The notes below the pieces were generated by a model. That model searched no databases. It was given only the letters and a program-made list of their open reading frames with translations, and had not been told where the DNA came from. The translations under genes and the position numbers were made by a program. From Trichomonas vaginalis G3 (taxonomy: Eukaryota > Parabasalia > Trichomonadida > Trichomonadidae): DNA of 64,000 nucleotides. The first letter of the stretch is position 1; each line of letters opens with the position of its first letter. Shown one piece after another: positions 19,338 through 28,844 of this stretch. The stretch is taken from contig NC_067205.1 of assembly GCF_026262505.1 (NCBI RefSeq), positions 12,648,001-12,712,000 of the forward strand, in the 5' to 3' direction.

Positions 19338-19864
19338 ATGGTAGCTTGGGCAGCTTTAGGCGCAATGGGAACAAAAGCATTAGCATTTGGAGCAAAAGCA
19401 CTTGGAGCTTATGACGCAGTAAATAAAATGAGTGGAGGAAGGGTTTCGAAGACATTAGATGCAAATAAAGGAAGATTGGAGGCTGGGTTGCAAAGAAGTT
19501 AAGATTAAATAAAATAGGGCTCATAAATAAAGCATCCAATTTGGTTGCGACTGAGTCAGAAAATGCTTTAGGAAAGGACGATGAGTTTGCAAAACACGCA
19601 AAAGACTTTAATGACCAGATGAAAGGTGAAACAATGCATTTAAATAGATTCGATGGAACTAAAGAAAATGTTTCTTCTCCACCAGTAGTTCTTCCGTATG
19701 GTCCCTATGGAATGTATGGAAACCCTTACGAAAGACCATTTGACCCATTGACTGGTGGAAGTAACTGGTATCATTACGGCCGAAGAAGAAAGACAGTCAA
19801 GTTGGAGACAGACGTGAAGAAAGCAACTAAAAAGAAACCAAGGAAGAGAGTTATAAAGCAATGA
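19338..19864 (+). pseudogene. Maverick basic pVI/pX-like structural protein
   Basis: Equivalent to the open 175-codon gene at 46,354-46,881. The N-terminal ~45 residues are Gly/Ala-rich and amphipathic (WAALGAMGTKALAFGAKALG), the middle is charged, then a Pro/Tyr/Gly-rich stretch (LPYGPYGMYGNPYERPF) and a strongly basic tail (KKPRKRVIKQ). An amphipathic, potentially membrane-active N-terminus with a basic DNA-binding end recalls adenovirus protein VI/core proteins; this is analogy only. Not whole in this copy. Confidence 0.45.
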
Positions 19865-19872
19865 ATTCAACA

Positions 19873-19920
19873 GGGTGAAAAAAGAGGTGAAAAAAGAGGT
19901 GAGATCTCACCACTTCACCT
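19873..19920. terminator. GGTGA/TCACC hairpin between convergent genes
   Basis: GGGTGAAAAAAGAGGTG with further GGTGAG pairs with TCTCACCACTTCACC, forming a hairpin between the 3' ends of the genes ending at 19,864 (plus) and 20,010 (minus). Copies at about 33,399 and 46,890. A role as 3'-end signal for both genes is inferred from position. Confidence 0.5.
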
Positions 19921-20009
19921 AAATTTATTTTTGTGCTATGTTTTCATACGTGTGAGGGTGGTGATATCATTTATTTGTATATAAATGACAGAACAAAAAT
20001 AAAGCATAT

Positions 20010-20444
20010 CTACTCAACAGGAATGAGACCCTTACTGACTATGTATTCGTTTAATGCTTGATGAAAACAATGGTACATATTATCGTATGGGTATACACAA
20101 CGTCTGTTTCCATCGTCGTCGTATATGTAGAGCTCAAATCCAGTCCAACCTTCTTTTGTACAATATGTAGCTTTATTTAAGTATGCATTTATGTAGATAA
20201 GGCAATTTTCTTCATCGCTCCAGAAATAATTTTTGTTCTTTGTTGAAATAGTTTTCGTTCCTCTGCGACCATAAGGAATGTATGCAATGAACTTTGCGTC
20301 ATATGGGATTGTAATATATTCAGGGTTTCTTTCATCGTCAATGGGTCTGTCTTTGTTAAAATGCATGTTCCTCAGTTTTACTTGAGTTTTAAACAGCTCA
20401 CGGAAACGTTCTGGGAAAGAGTCATAGTAAATGTAGTCAGACAT
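20010..20444 (-). CDS. Maverick protein of 144 residues at the right end
   Basis: ATG at 20,444 (MSDYIYYDSFPERF). Rich in Tyr, Asp and Arg; appears globular and beta-rich (GFELYIYDDDGNRRCVY). Last gene before the element's right edge and open in all three copies (33,535-33,969; 47,027-47,461). Function unknown. Confidence 0.6.
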   Translation of the reverse strand: MSDYIYYDSFPERFRELFKTQVKLRNMHFNKDRPIDDERNPEYITIPYDAKFIAYIPYGRRGTKTISTKNKNYFWSDEENCLIYINAYLNKATYCTKEGWTGFELYIYDDDGNRRCVYPYDNMYHCFHQALNEYIVSKGLIPVE

Positions 20445-20613
20445 GTCTTTGTAATGAAATAAAAAATTTAAAAAAATAAAAATAAGGTTATTTTTATTTA
20501 GTGAGGACGGTAGTGAATTCGTTAGTGAATTCGTTAGTGAAGTCGTTAGTGGTTGGTGGCTTTGTAAATATTTAAGGTTAAGTTGGTGTTATGGTTGTGT
20601 TGTAAAATATACG
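20445..20613. repeat. Maverick right terminal region with 12-bp repeats
   Basis: An AT-rich stretch is followed by short repeats of the type AGTGAATTCGTT (20,500-20,556), then GGTTGGTGGC and a T/G-rich tail. Short tandem repeats in terminal inverted repeats are usual for this element class, but the partner end is outside the window. Copy 3 has one 12-bp unit fewer than copies 1 and 2. The exact terminus and any target duplication are not resolved. Confidence 0.5.
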
Positions 20614-21599
20614 TTAACGGTTTTGTAAAGTGTCAGATTGACATATCTTCAGTAAGATGGCGCGCAGTGCCACAGTACTGAAGATAGTCATACTAACTTT
20701 GTTCAAGACGTGGTTAAGGCAACGAATGTACACGGTTTGTAAGCCAGGGAAAAGGGCTCCTTCTGGCCTCCAGTGGCAGAGTCCTTTAACCTGGGCTGGC
20801 AAACCATCTCCGACTACTCCAGCTACGTGGTTTTTATTAACGTTAAGAGAATCAAACCATGTATGGTAGTCCTCGTATGTCCAATTAGTCGAAATTGTTG
20901 TGTCGAAGAATTGGTGGCGATCTGTTTTGCCTGGATTGCACACACAAGAGAATAGACTATGACAGCTGCTGTGTGTTCCGCAGTCCAGGGAAATTGAGAA
21001 GATGCGGAATTCCTCGCAGAACTTTAGGCCCCGAGAGGAGTCTGTTTTGCCTAAAGTAATCAATGCCTCTCTGACACCGCGCCGTGTGAACTCAATGTCT
21101 GGGATTGTAAAGTTGATGCCCTGTTCGCGATTGACTTTATTTTTAAGCCATTTGGCGAAGCTCTCTAGGAAGCTTTTAAATGCTGGCTTCATTGTGGCAT
21201 AAAGGCTTATATCTAGGCTCGCAATAAGCCTGGCAATGATCTCTTCTAACGAAGGATCATTACCAGAGCCAACTGCTTGCTGAGTATTCTCAACTTGGTG
21301 CTCCGCAGGAACGTAGTTGGGCATTGGGAGTAAAAATTTGCACTTATGATCTTTAAAATCATTTTTCCTGCTTTTTTTAATGCATCGCACGAACTGCCCT
21401 TGAACTAATGTTTCACTACATTCGGCACAGTATGTAAAGAGCCTTCCTTTGTCTGATTGATTAGGCTCATTCTCATAATAGCCGATCGTAGTGAAACATT
21501 TTTTCCACACTTTGTTTCCAATTTTTCAGGAGTTGGTGGATATTTCGTCTTCTTAAATGGAATCCACTCATCATATACATGAGGATCCCATGCAGTCAT
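20614..21599 (-). pseudogene. hAT-like transposase gene, C-terminally truncated
   Basis: A GC-richer gene in AT-rich surroundings. The main frame (from 21,510, with GTG rather than ATG) has an N-terminal Cys/His cluster (CAEC then DHKC, a BED-like finger), a helical middle, then RNase H-fold-like signatures: FSISLDCGTH, VAGVVGDGLPAQ and CLNHVLNKV, the last like the C-x2-H motif of hAT and DUF659 proteins. The first ~28 codons (ATG at 21,599, MTAWDPHVYDEW) are in another frame in all three copies, so the ancestor was already broken. The protein stops at the Maverick border, lacking the C-terminal dimerisation region. It probably was the host of the Maverick insertion. Superfamily call is by motif style. 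Confidence 0.55.
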
Positions 21600-23683
21600 A
21601 ATAAAAATAAAGCTTTTTGAATATATTCAATTTTTAAATGATATTTTCACGGGTTAAATATAAAATAAAGAATAAGATGTAAATTATTAAAATATTTAAT
21701 TTTAAATTTTGAACCTGTGATAAATATTTTTTTGCATTGTTATTAATAATGAAAAATAAAGCTTATTTCAATGAAAATTGTTCTGCAAATTTATTTCACT
21801 TTTGACCTCACTTTTTCCGTAATTCAATTTTTTACTTTTAATATTTTAGATCTTCATAATATCATTTGAAAAATTAACCATATAAAAAAATCAAGTTATC
21901 AATTCACTTTTTCCGTAATTCAAAAATCAAAAATATAAATAATATATCTTTTTATCAAATATTATTATTATATTCTATGAAAAATGAGGTCCGGAAATTT
22001 TGCGGATTCCCGTAACTCAATTTTACGGAAAAAGTGCAGTAAACTATTCAAAATACGGAAAAATTGGTGTAAACTAATGATTTTACGGTAAAATCACGGA
22101 AAGTCCCGGAAGAATATATGTGCCTATATGAAATTATACAAAAATGAATCAAACGCATTTTAAAAGATTGTTCTTGTATTATAAATGCTATTCGCAGATT
22201 TATTAGTTGAAGAAAATTACCAAATTTTTGCCGATTTACAAAAAATGATTTACAAAGCATATTTTTATAAGGCTTTAAAAATCTTTAAAATGTGACCGGT
22301 GACGGAAATCCATGGTAACCAACCGCGGTTCCCGTTTGGAATGCCATAGATTGGCCTAAGTATTTCTTAATAGAATGTGAAATAAAGTAAAATTAACTAT
22401 ATTCAAAATGGAAAAAAATCCAAAAAAATTTTGAAAAAAAGAATTTCATGATAAAAAGCATAAATTTTGCATCAGAAAATTAAATTCAGGTATTTTTTTG
22501 AAATAGAAAGAGTCCTAAAATTAGTTAAAAATCATTTTTTATTCAAAAGAAACGCTATTTTTAAGGAATTGAAAAGAATTTTATTTAATAATATTTTATT
22601 TATAGAATTTGCATATATCATATGCATAGACATATTGAATTGTAAACCTGAGAACACTAATTACATTAACTTGTCGTTCAAATTATTGCATCGAGAAAAA
22701 AGTGCTATAAATTTACTCAATTAGTTTACAAACGTAAATATTTGGCATAAACTTTACGTTTGTAAACTAATTTGGTAAACTCGTAGTTCAAATTATTGCA
22801 TCGAGAAAAAAAGTGCTATAAATTTACTCAATTAGTTTACAAACGTAAATGTTTGACATAAACTTTACGTTTGTAAACCAATTTGATTAAATTTAGTAAA
22901 TTTTAGTTCGAATGCAAGTTTTCTCGGTAAATCATTTTTTAGACCTCAAATGAGATGTATGATCATATGAGTCACATATGATTTAATCCGAATATGTGTG
23001 AGAATTGAGTTTAAAACGAAGTTTATTTTTTGGACTATATTTCGCCATTTTAAAATGTGTAATAATGATATAATTCGCATGAAATTGAAAAATATTGACT
23101 GGATGTGTAATGGTTTTATAATTGCAATGTTGATTTGATCGAATTTAAATGAATATATAACGCGATGAAATTTCGAATTGCTCAAATGTCTGTAATTCAT
23201 ATATGGTGCACATATTAATATTACATTTCGTTGATATTTACCACATAAACCTTTAAATATTAAGTCATTTTAAAGTTATATGCGATTTAGTTTCAAAATG
23301 CACGTTTAGAAAAAGACGATAACGATTAAATTACAAAATCGATAACGACCCGAAAAAAATTGAATGCACTTTCAAAAAAATTTCAAAAGGTAAAAGTTGG
23401 CTTTTTATACTTGGTATATGCACTTAATATATGATAAATATTCATTTTAATTTCAATACTTCCTAAATTGTTCTAAAATCAGTCTGGTGGGATTAATTTG
23501 TCTGCCATGTCAAATTTTCAAAAAAGTATGCAAATAAAAGAGTATACGAATAACATATTTAAAACAGAAAAAAGAGTCTAGTTTTGGATAGTGTAATTCG
23601 ATTTCTTGGAAATTTTTTGAAAGAGTATTCAATTTTTTCTCATAAAATTTAGGGCGTATGGATATTTAAAAAAAATATTTTCT
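21600..23683. other. Gene-free AT-rich spacer with hairpin repeats (copy 1)
   Basis: No supportable gene; short frames here have no coding character. It contains clustered CACTTTTTCCGTAATTCAA sequences in direct (21,809; 21,905) and inverted (22,023) orientation, a GC-richer patch with AACCGCGGTT (22,321-22,330), and a ~110-bp tandem duplication carrying long hairpins (22,676-22,883). The 2.1 kb is almost unchanged in the other two copies. It may be a decayed nonautonomous transposon or host intergenic DNA. Confidence 0.7.
22676..22883. repeat. ~110-bp direct repeat, each unit with a 20-bp-arm hairpin
   Basis: Two units each start GTTCAAATTATTGCATCGAG. Unit 1 holds AATTAGTTTACAAACGTAAA (22,719-22,738) and its exact reverse complement at 22,753-22,772, 14-nt loop. 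Unit 2 holds the same arms at 22,830-22,849 and 22,864-22,883 with one mismatch. Same structures at 36,242 and 49,722. Confidence 0.9.
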
Positions 23684-23690
23684 TCATTTT
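23684..23690 (+). promoter_or_regulatory. Initiator (Inr) TCATTTT
   Basis: TCATTTT matches the Trichomonas Inr (TCA+1Y T/A). The predicted start A lies 9 nt before the ATG at 23,695, the short leader typical of this organism. Same at 37,208 and 50,687. Confidence 0.65.
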
Positions 23691-23694
23691 TAAG

Positions 23695-24183
23695 ATGGGT
23701 AAAACATCTAAGTTACACACTCGCATTGTCATGGTCAATGACGTTCGAAATGGTCAAGTTTCAGGAACTATATACTGCATTGGAAAGAATGGAATGTCGA
23801 TTCTTACTACAAAATTCGATTCTTTCAGAGGGCATTTGAAACAAACAGCAGAGCCAATCGGAATGGAGTATCATGAAGTAGAAAGGAACATCTTACGGTG
23901 CTCATGGAATCCTCAATCTTCAGAAATACAACTTCTTGAAGATAATGGAGTGAGAGTTGAAGATCAACCTGTAAACACTAGAACAGAGACACAACGCTAT
24001 GATCAAGATACTCAATTACTTTCAGATCTTACAACTCCTCCCAATAGAGTAAATTCTCAACCTACTTCTAATGATACCAGCTATGGATTCCCTGACTTCT
24101 TAGATCCACAAGATGACCAATTCATATTTAATAATAGTAATATCGATATCCAAATTGCTGATGATTTTCTCTTAAATTATTAA
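23695..24183 (+). CDS. Hypothetical protein, 162 residues (copy 1)
   Basis: ATG directly after an Inr. Residues 1-85 look like a small folded domain (KLHTRIVMVNDVRNGQVSG, then a YCIGKNGMSIL strand, then a basic helix and RNILRCSW). The rest is low complexity, rich in Gln, Asn, Thr and Asp. No signal peptide or membrane span. Identical in copy 2; copy 3 carries small changes that alter its end. The basic folded head plus disordered tail could suit a regulatory protein, but I do not recognise a family. Confidence 0.6.
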   Translation: MGKTSKLHTRIVMVNDVRNGQVSGTIYCIGKNGMSILTTKFDSFRGHLKQTAEPIGMEYHEVERNILRCSWNPQSSEIQLLEDNGVRVEDQPVNTRTETQRYDQDTQLLSDLTTPPNRVNSQPTSNDTSYGFPDFLDPQDDQFIFNNSNIDIQIADDFLLNY

Positions 24184-24543
24184 TACTTTTTACTTTCAAT
24201 TTTTGCAAGTAAAAGAAACTATATATTGACCAATATTTCATTCATCACAAAAATAAGATTCATGAATATTTTAATCTCACAAAAGTATTACATATTGTTA
24301 TATTCTATAAATATCTTTGTTAAATTCTAATATTTGAAGAATTATTGCTTCTAATCGGCGCTTGTCTACACCCACAACTTCAGCACATGATTCTTTTAAA
24401 AAGCTTTGAGCTTGATTATTTGCTCAAATTTTAAATTCTCTTTTATGAGATTTATTGGAATTATTCAGCTTCTCTTAATCTGCTGAAAATTACTGGTTTC
24501 GATATCAAATAGTTAACAACATTTTTTTTCAAAGAGATAATTG
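24184..24543. other. Spacer before the nonaspanin fragment (copy 1)
   Basis: 360 bp, AT-rich, no gene seen. Around 24,358-24,380 copy 1 differs from copies 2 and 3 by several small insertions. Confidence 0.5.
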
Positions 24544-25400
24544 ATGCTTTTTCTTTTTGCAAAAAGATCAATTGCTCTTTTCCATTATAACCAGAACCAG
24601 TTAATTTTGCAGCCATCAGACAATATTAATGTAAAATTTAGTGGTATTCGATCGAAAAAATTTCCTTTCCAATATAATTTGAATTTTGGCAACGCAATAT
24701 GCCAAAGTAATACATCGAATAGTATTAGGTCGTCATTTGGACAAAATATTCTCGGTGATTTCAGAACTAAAACCATAGAAAACATTAATTTTTTAGAAGA
24801 TCAAGAATTTTCTTGCAGATGCTTCCATACTTTATCAGAAGAACAAGCTGAAATACTCAATTACCTATCCGAAAACGATTATCTTTCTTTATTTTCAGTT
24901 GAAAAATTTCAAAATGAAACAAGGATTTCATATTTCTGAAGGAAGATACTTCCTTACTAAATACAAATTTGATATACAATACGCAACGGAAGTGAAATCA
25001 AATGTAGTTCATTATAAAATCATTGATATTGTTCCAAGTCAAGAAATTGGACACCAAACTTCTTATAGTGATAATGTATGCACAGAAATTACAAACACCT
25101 CCCATTATCAAAGAAGGAACAAATGTTAGTTTAACTTATCAATTCACTTTTACAGAAACAAAGCTTTATCCACCTTCAACAATGCAGCCAACATTCGCAT
25201 TATCATCCCTTAAGTTACAATTACTTATTAATATTGCAATTTTAGCATTTTTGTTATATTTCACACCAAAGTACTCAAATTCATTTGGTCCATTAGAAGA
25301 ACAAACAGACGATAGTGTTTGGTATTATTTACGTGGTGATTTGTTCAGAATGCCACAAAATATTTCGATTTTATGCACATTTTGCGGGATTCACAATTAA
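24544..25400 (+). pseudogene. Nonaspanin (TM9SF/EMP70) remnant, copy 1
   Basis: Same gene as the open 284-codon frame at 51,541. Here the frame is interrupted by extra bases near 24,890 and 25,085. Segments recognisable as the luminal domain of nonaspanins, which help sort membrane proteins through Golgi and endosomes: a lumenal DFRTKTIENI box and, near the end, VWYYLRGDLFRMPQN, equivalent to the family's W-x-L-V-x-GDVFRPP. All but the first membrane span are missing, so even the ancestor was truncated (family about 600 residues). Confidence 0.7.
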
Positions 25401-25424
25401 TGGCGTTTTTTGACAGTTTATGAA

Positions 25425-26408
25425 ATGGCACTGAAATTTCTCTTTCTTACTGATGATAAGAATAATTTCGATATAAAATACAATAATGAAAAATTTACTA
25501 GGTATACCGAGGAGTTTTCTCTACAAATTTTGTTGTTGATGGTTACGAAAAATACATTTTAGGAAAGGAAAATGGAAAAACAACATTCAAGAATTGATAT
25601 TTCGAAAAATATTTCCTAATGAAACTTATCCTTATACTGCTTATTTAGTAAAAAACGAAGACCGTCAAAATCACAAAATTGATATTTACACGAATTTTGT
25701 TTAAATGTTGATCGTGCAGTCACCTATAACATTGAAGGCGATAACGGTATCAAGATTGAACTTAACAAAAAAGGTGATATTACATTTTTATATAGAGACA
25801 AACAAGTTAAAAATGTCTCTACTTATTGGTATGGATCTTATAATTCAAATTATAGATATTGGTATACAGAAGGATCCACTCAGAAAATATATAGATTTGG
25901 GGAGTATCATTATAATTATCATTACACACCATTTATAGATGTCTCGGGAAGATTTACATATACATGGAAAGATATTACTATCACACCAAGTGAAACTATT
26001 ATATTCAATATTTTAATTTCTCTCTATTCTGTAGAAATTCTCCACCCTCCTGTTATTACTAATATTTCAATTCCAAACATTTTCAATACAGGATCTAAAA
26101 TATTTAATGTTGCTATGAATGTTACAGATGTTGATAAAAATTCAAATTATTCAATCTTTTATTGCTTTGATAATTGTGTTTCAAAAAATGAAACAAAAGC
26201 ATATCAATCAAATGGTTGGATAACAGAAAAGATAGTGATCCCATTTAACGAAGGAAATCATTCAATATCAATCTGGGCTAGAGATTATACAGGTCTTTCT
26301 TCTCAAGTATTTACAGGAAACTTCATTGTGGTAAACAATTCTCAAACGAAAGATTGGGGTAACTTGAATCTGCATAAATCAATGCTTAGAGTTAAACGCA
26401 GAAAGTAA
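25425..26408 (+). pseudogene. Ig/cadherin-like surface protein remnant, copy 1
   Basis: Open segments run from the ATG at 25,425 to TAA at 26,408 but are interrupted, including by extra bases near 25,520 and a stop. The best-preserved part (from about 26,045) reads PPVITNISIPNIFNTGSK, then YQSNGWITEKIVIPFNEGNH, SISIWARDYTGLSSQVFTG and FIVVNN, an Ig-fold domain of the style found in many Trichomonas surface proteins. It ends in a basic tail with no membrane span. Copies 2 and 3 keep a better upstream part. Confidence 0.5.
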
Positions 26409-26937
26409 TTTTGATACGTTGCATTTTTATTGAGCTCCTTTATCAATAAAATTTCCAGACATGAATATGAACATTATTACAGATTGTCGTCCCAATATAT
26501 AAAGTAAACACTGTTTTAATTCTCAATTTGAATTCGTCTCCAGTATCATCAGCACATACTCTCTTCTCAAAGCTCAAATCGAAATTTTAATTATTGAATT
26601 CAGAAATATAAAGATATGAAATTTACATAAATGGGATCTTCTATTTTTGATTCTGATAAAAATCCCAACATTATGCATTTTTTTCTCATTGATTCAAATA
26701 TTCAAAATAGCTAGCACTATATGCATATTTGTTTCATATATTATAAATTGTTTATTTTTTCATATTTTTCAAAAAAATTTTAAATGCCAACTAAAATATC
26801 GAAATAAATTACTAAAATAAATTTGTAAAATGGTGATTACTTATGGGAAAGCAAGCTGTTTCAAAATATATTTGCCGATTTTTTTTTGATAAATTTTGAC
26901 ATGCGAAATTCTAAAAAAATATTTGCATTGATGCTTG
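26409..26937. other. Spacer between surface-protein remnant and BspA (copy 1)
   Basis: About 530 bp, AT-rich, no gene seen. TTTGCATTGATGCTTG just before the BspA ATG could be a weak Inr (CATT). The first ~170 bp differ strongly in copy 2 only. Confidence 0.5.
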
Positions 26938-27852
26938 ATGAATATGCTCTTTTTGGCAGTTATTTACAAGGATATTGATCCAAGCTGCTATTCAGCCGAT
27001 GGTAAAAACCTTACTAGTGTTAACGATACTTCTTCATATCTTAGAATTTCAGCAAAATGTGAAATAGTAGAATATAGTTGTTTCTATGGACTAAAGTCGT
27101 TAATTTCATTTACTTTTGAAGAAAAACCTAATTTAACATTAATTGGTCCAAATGGTTTTGGTTTTTGCGATCACCTTACAAAAATTGATTTATCTTTTTG
27201 TCATAAATTGAAAATCATATCAGCATATGCGTTTTATTTTTGTGATGCAGTTGAAGAGATTCTTTTACCAGAAGGACTTTTAGAAATTCATGGAATTGCT
27301 TTTGGATTTATTGATAAAGTAAAGTGTATAACAATTCCAGCTTCTGTGAAAATAATTCAAGATTCTGCATTTAGTGAATTCACTAGTCTTCAAAGTATTA
27401 CATTCGCAGAAGGTTCAGAATTAACTTATTTAGATAACATTTTTAGCGGTTCTTTTTTAATAACTTCATTTGAAATTCCGGAAAATGTTACAAAAGTCAA
27501 CGGAAATGTTTTCTTTGGTACAGCGGTTAAAAATATTTCAATTCATCATAAAAACAAATATTTAATTCTCGTGGATGATACTATTTATTCTTCAAACAAA
27601 AGTATTTTATTTTGCTCATTTAAATATTCATCTGGAGAATATGAAATTCCAAATGATGTTATAACTTTAGGAGAAAGATGTTTTTATGGGTTAACCCTGA
27701 ATAATATAATAATCCCAGAAAACGTGAAAAGAATCGAAGAATATGCTTTTGCACTTTGTTACGATTTAAATTCTGTAACAATTAAAGGAATTTTAGAATA
27801 TATTGGCGATAAAATTTTTTATGATTGCTTTAATATGGAAACTATTTATTTC
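26938..27852 (+). pseudogene. BspA-like LRR gene, 5' fragment joined to Maverick (copy 1)
   Basis: Identical in frame to the first 305 codons of the full gene at 53,934. At the 9-bp junction it runs into antisense fibre sequence and, reading on, stops at 27,900 after about 16 foreign codons. It carries several LRR_5/BspA repeats (for example ITIPASVKIIQDSAFSEFTS). ATG at 26,938 is preferred to the upstream TTG. The product, if made, would lack over half of the repeats. Confidence 0.85.
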
Positions 27853-28827
27853 ACTCTGTATAGTTGTCCATTCAGCGAAACTAACACCCGCATTCGCTAA
27901 GCTGAAAATGAAATTCAGTGGATCGAACTTAATTCCACCTTCTTTTTCAATTTCAACGAACTCACTAACATGAGATTTTAAGTATTCTTTCGTTAAAATT
28001 GTTTTCCCCGATGTTATGTCATTAACGAAACTATCACCGTCAAAAGTTAACGAATTCAATTTCGTCGTTGATGCTTTTATTTCATACACCGCTTTATTGA
28101 TAGTTTTTGGCTCACCTTCTTTAGAAGCATATGAAACATTAATGAATGAATTATATGTATTCGTGAATGAATTAAAATCAATGATTTTCATTAATGACGC
28201 CTTTAATGATTCATTTACTGTCGAATCCCTTAAAGTAATTAATGAACTGTCATTTATGAAAGGTACACTGCAAATCGTCGAGTTTGGATCAAATGCTGTA
28301 GTTGGTGCAGGAATATTAATGATATAAGTCATTAAATCATTAAGTGACGTAAATAATGTTGTTGTTTTTGATTTAATTTCTTTAGCATCTGTTATATACG
28401 GTAATTTTATTTCTGTAGTTTCTGAATTAAAGATATTCGCTAAAATGTTTTGTAAACTGTTTTGAACAGTGTAAACCGTTGAATCCGGAACTCTTACGAT
28501 TTCACCGTCCTTAATAAAAGGCATTGCACATGGTGTAGTGCTTGGGTCAAATCTTTCGGGATTATAATTCAACATATATTCTAACGCTTCATATACAGAC
28601 TTATATACTGTTGTGTCGTTCTTCATGACAACTTCACCATTTACAATGAATGGCATAGTACATGGAGTTAAAATAGGGTCAAACTTTTCATAGTCCTTCC
28701 ATGTTATGTATTTCTCGGTATTTCCATCAGAAATAACAATATATTTGTCAGTAAGTGTGAGAGAGTATTGACCAAAATATAAACGTTTAGCTCTGTCAGC
28801 TTCATACGCATATGCAGCAATAGTCAT
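27853..28827 (-). pseudogene. Fibre gene N-terminal fragment, copy 2
   Basis: The first ~325 residues of the fibre, ATG at 28,827, cut by the duplication junction. Reading on, the frame enters antisense BspA sequence for about 20 residues (FHIKAIIKNFIANIF) and stops at 27,793. It keeps the attachment domain and the three FDP repeats but lacks shaft and tail-collar tip. Confidence 0.85.
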
Positions 28828-28844
28828 ATTTTAATGAGAATAAA

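Larger units (their letters stand above)
1..20613. mobile_element. Maverick/Polinton element, right-hand ~20.6 kb
   Basis: The block carries the diagnostic set of a Maverick/Polinton: capsid region, protein-primed family B polymerase, retroviral-type integrase, FtsK/HerA-like packaging ATPase, penton-like and fibre proteins. The left terminus is outside the window. The right edge is placed just after a run of short AGTGAATTCGTT-type repeats and before a GC-richer transposase frame that stops at 20,614; the exact last base is uncertain. As a fossil it is broken, with roughly ten breaks in the part seen, but many frames are open and the duplicated parts are near identical, so it is young. Two right-end fragments of the same element recur at 27,853-34,137 and 41,337-47,618. 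Confidence 0.92.
14331..27852. repeat. 13.5-kb tandem repeat, copy 1
   Basis: First of three head-to-tail copies, 13,522 bp. It begins inside the Maverick fibre gene just after ATTTATTTC (14,322-14,330) and ends inside the BspA gene at the same 9-mer (27,844-27,852). Left of it the Maverick continues, so this copy holds the ancestral left flank. Confidence 0.95.

Noticed and set aside
20657-21202. Several 60-70 codon plus-strand frames in the GC-richer region
   Set aside because: They are antisense to the hAT-like gene, which has recognisable motifs; GC-rich sequence lengthens shadow frames.
22676-22883. Possible CRISPR-like array
   Set aside because: Only two units, each with internal inverted repeats, and no spacers or cas genes; eukaryotic setting.
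22048-23200. Short frames in the AT-rich spacer
   Set aside because: Composition follows AT-rich noncoding DNA, no family features; they overlap hairpin repeats.
23315-23350. Possible M3-type promoter motifs (AACGAT) before the 162-residue gene
   Set aside because: They lie about 350 bp upstream of the start, too far for the core promoter positions known for this motif.
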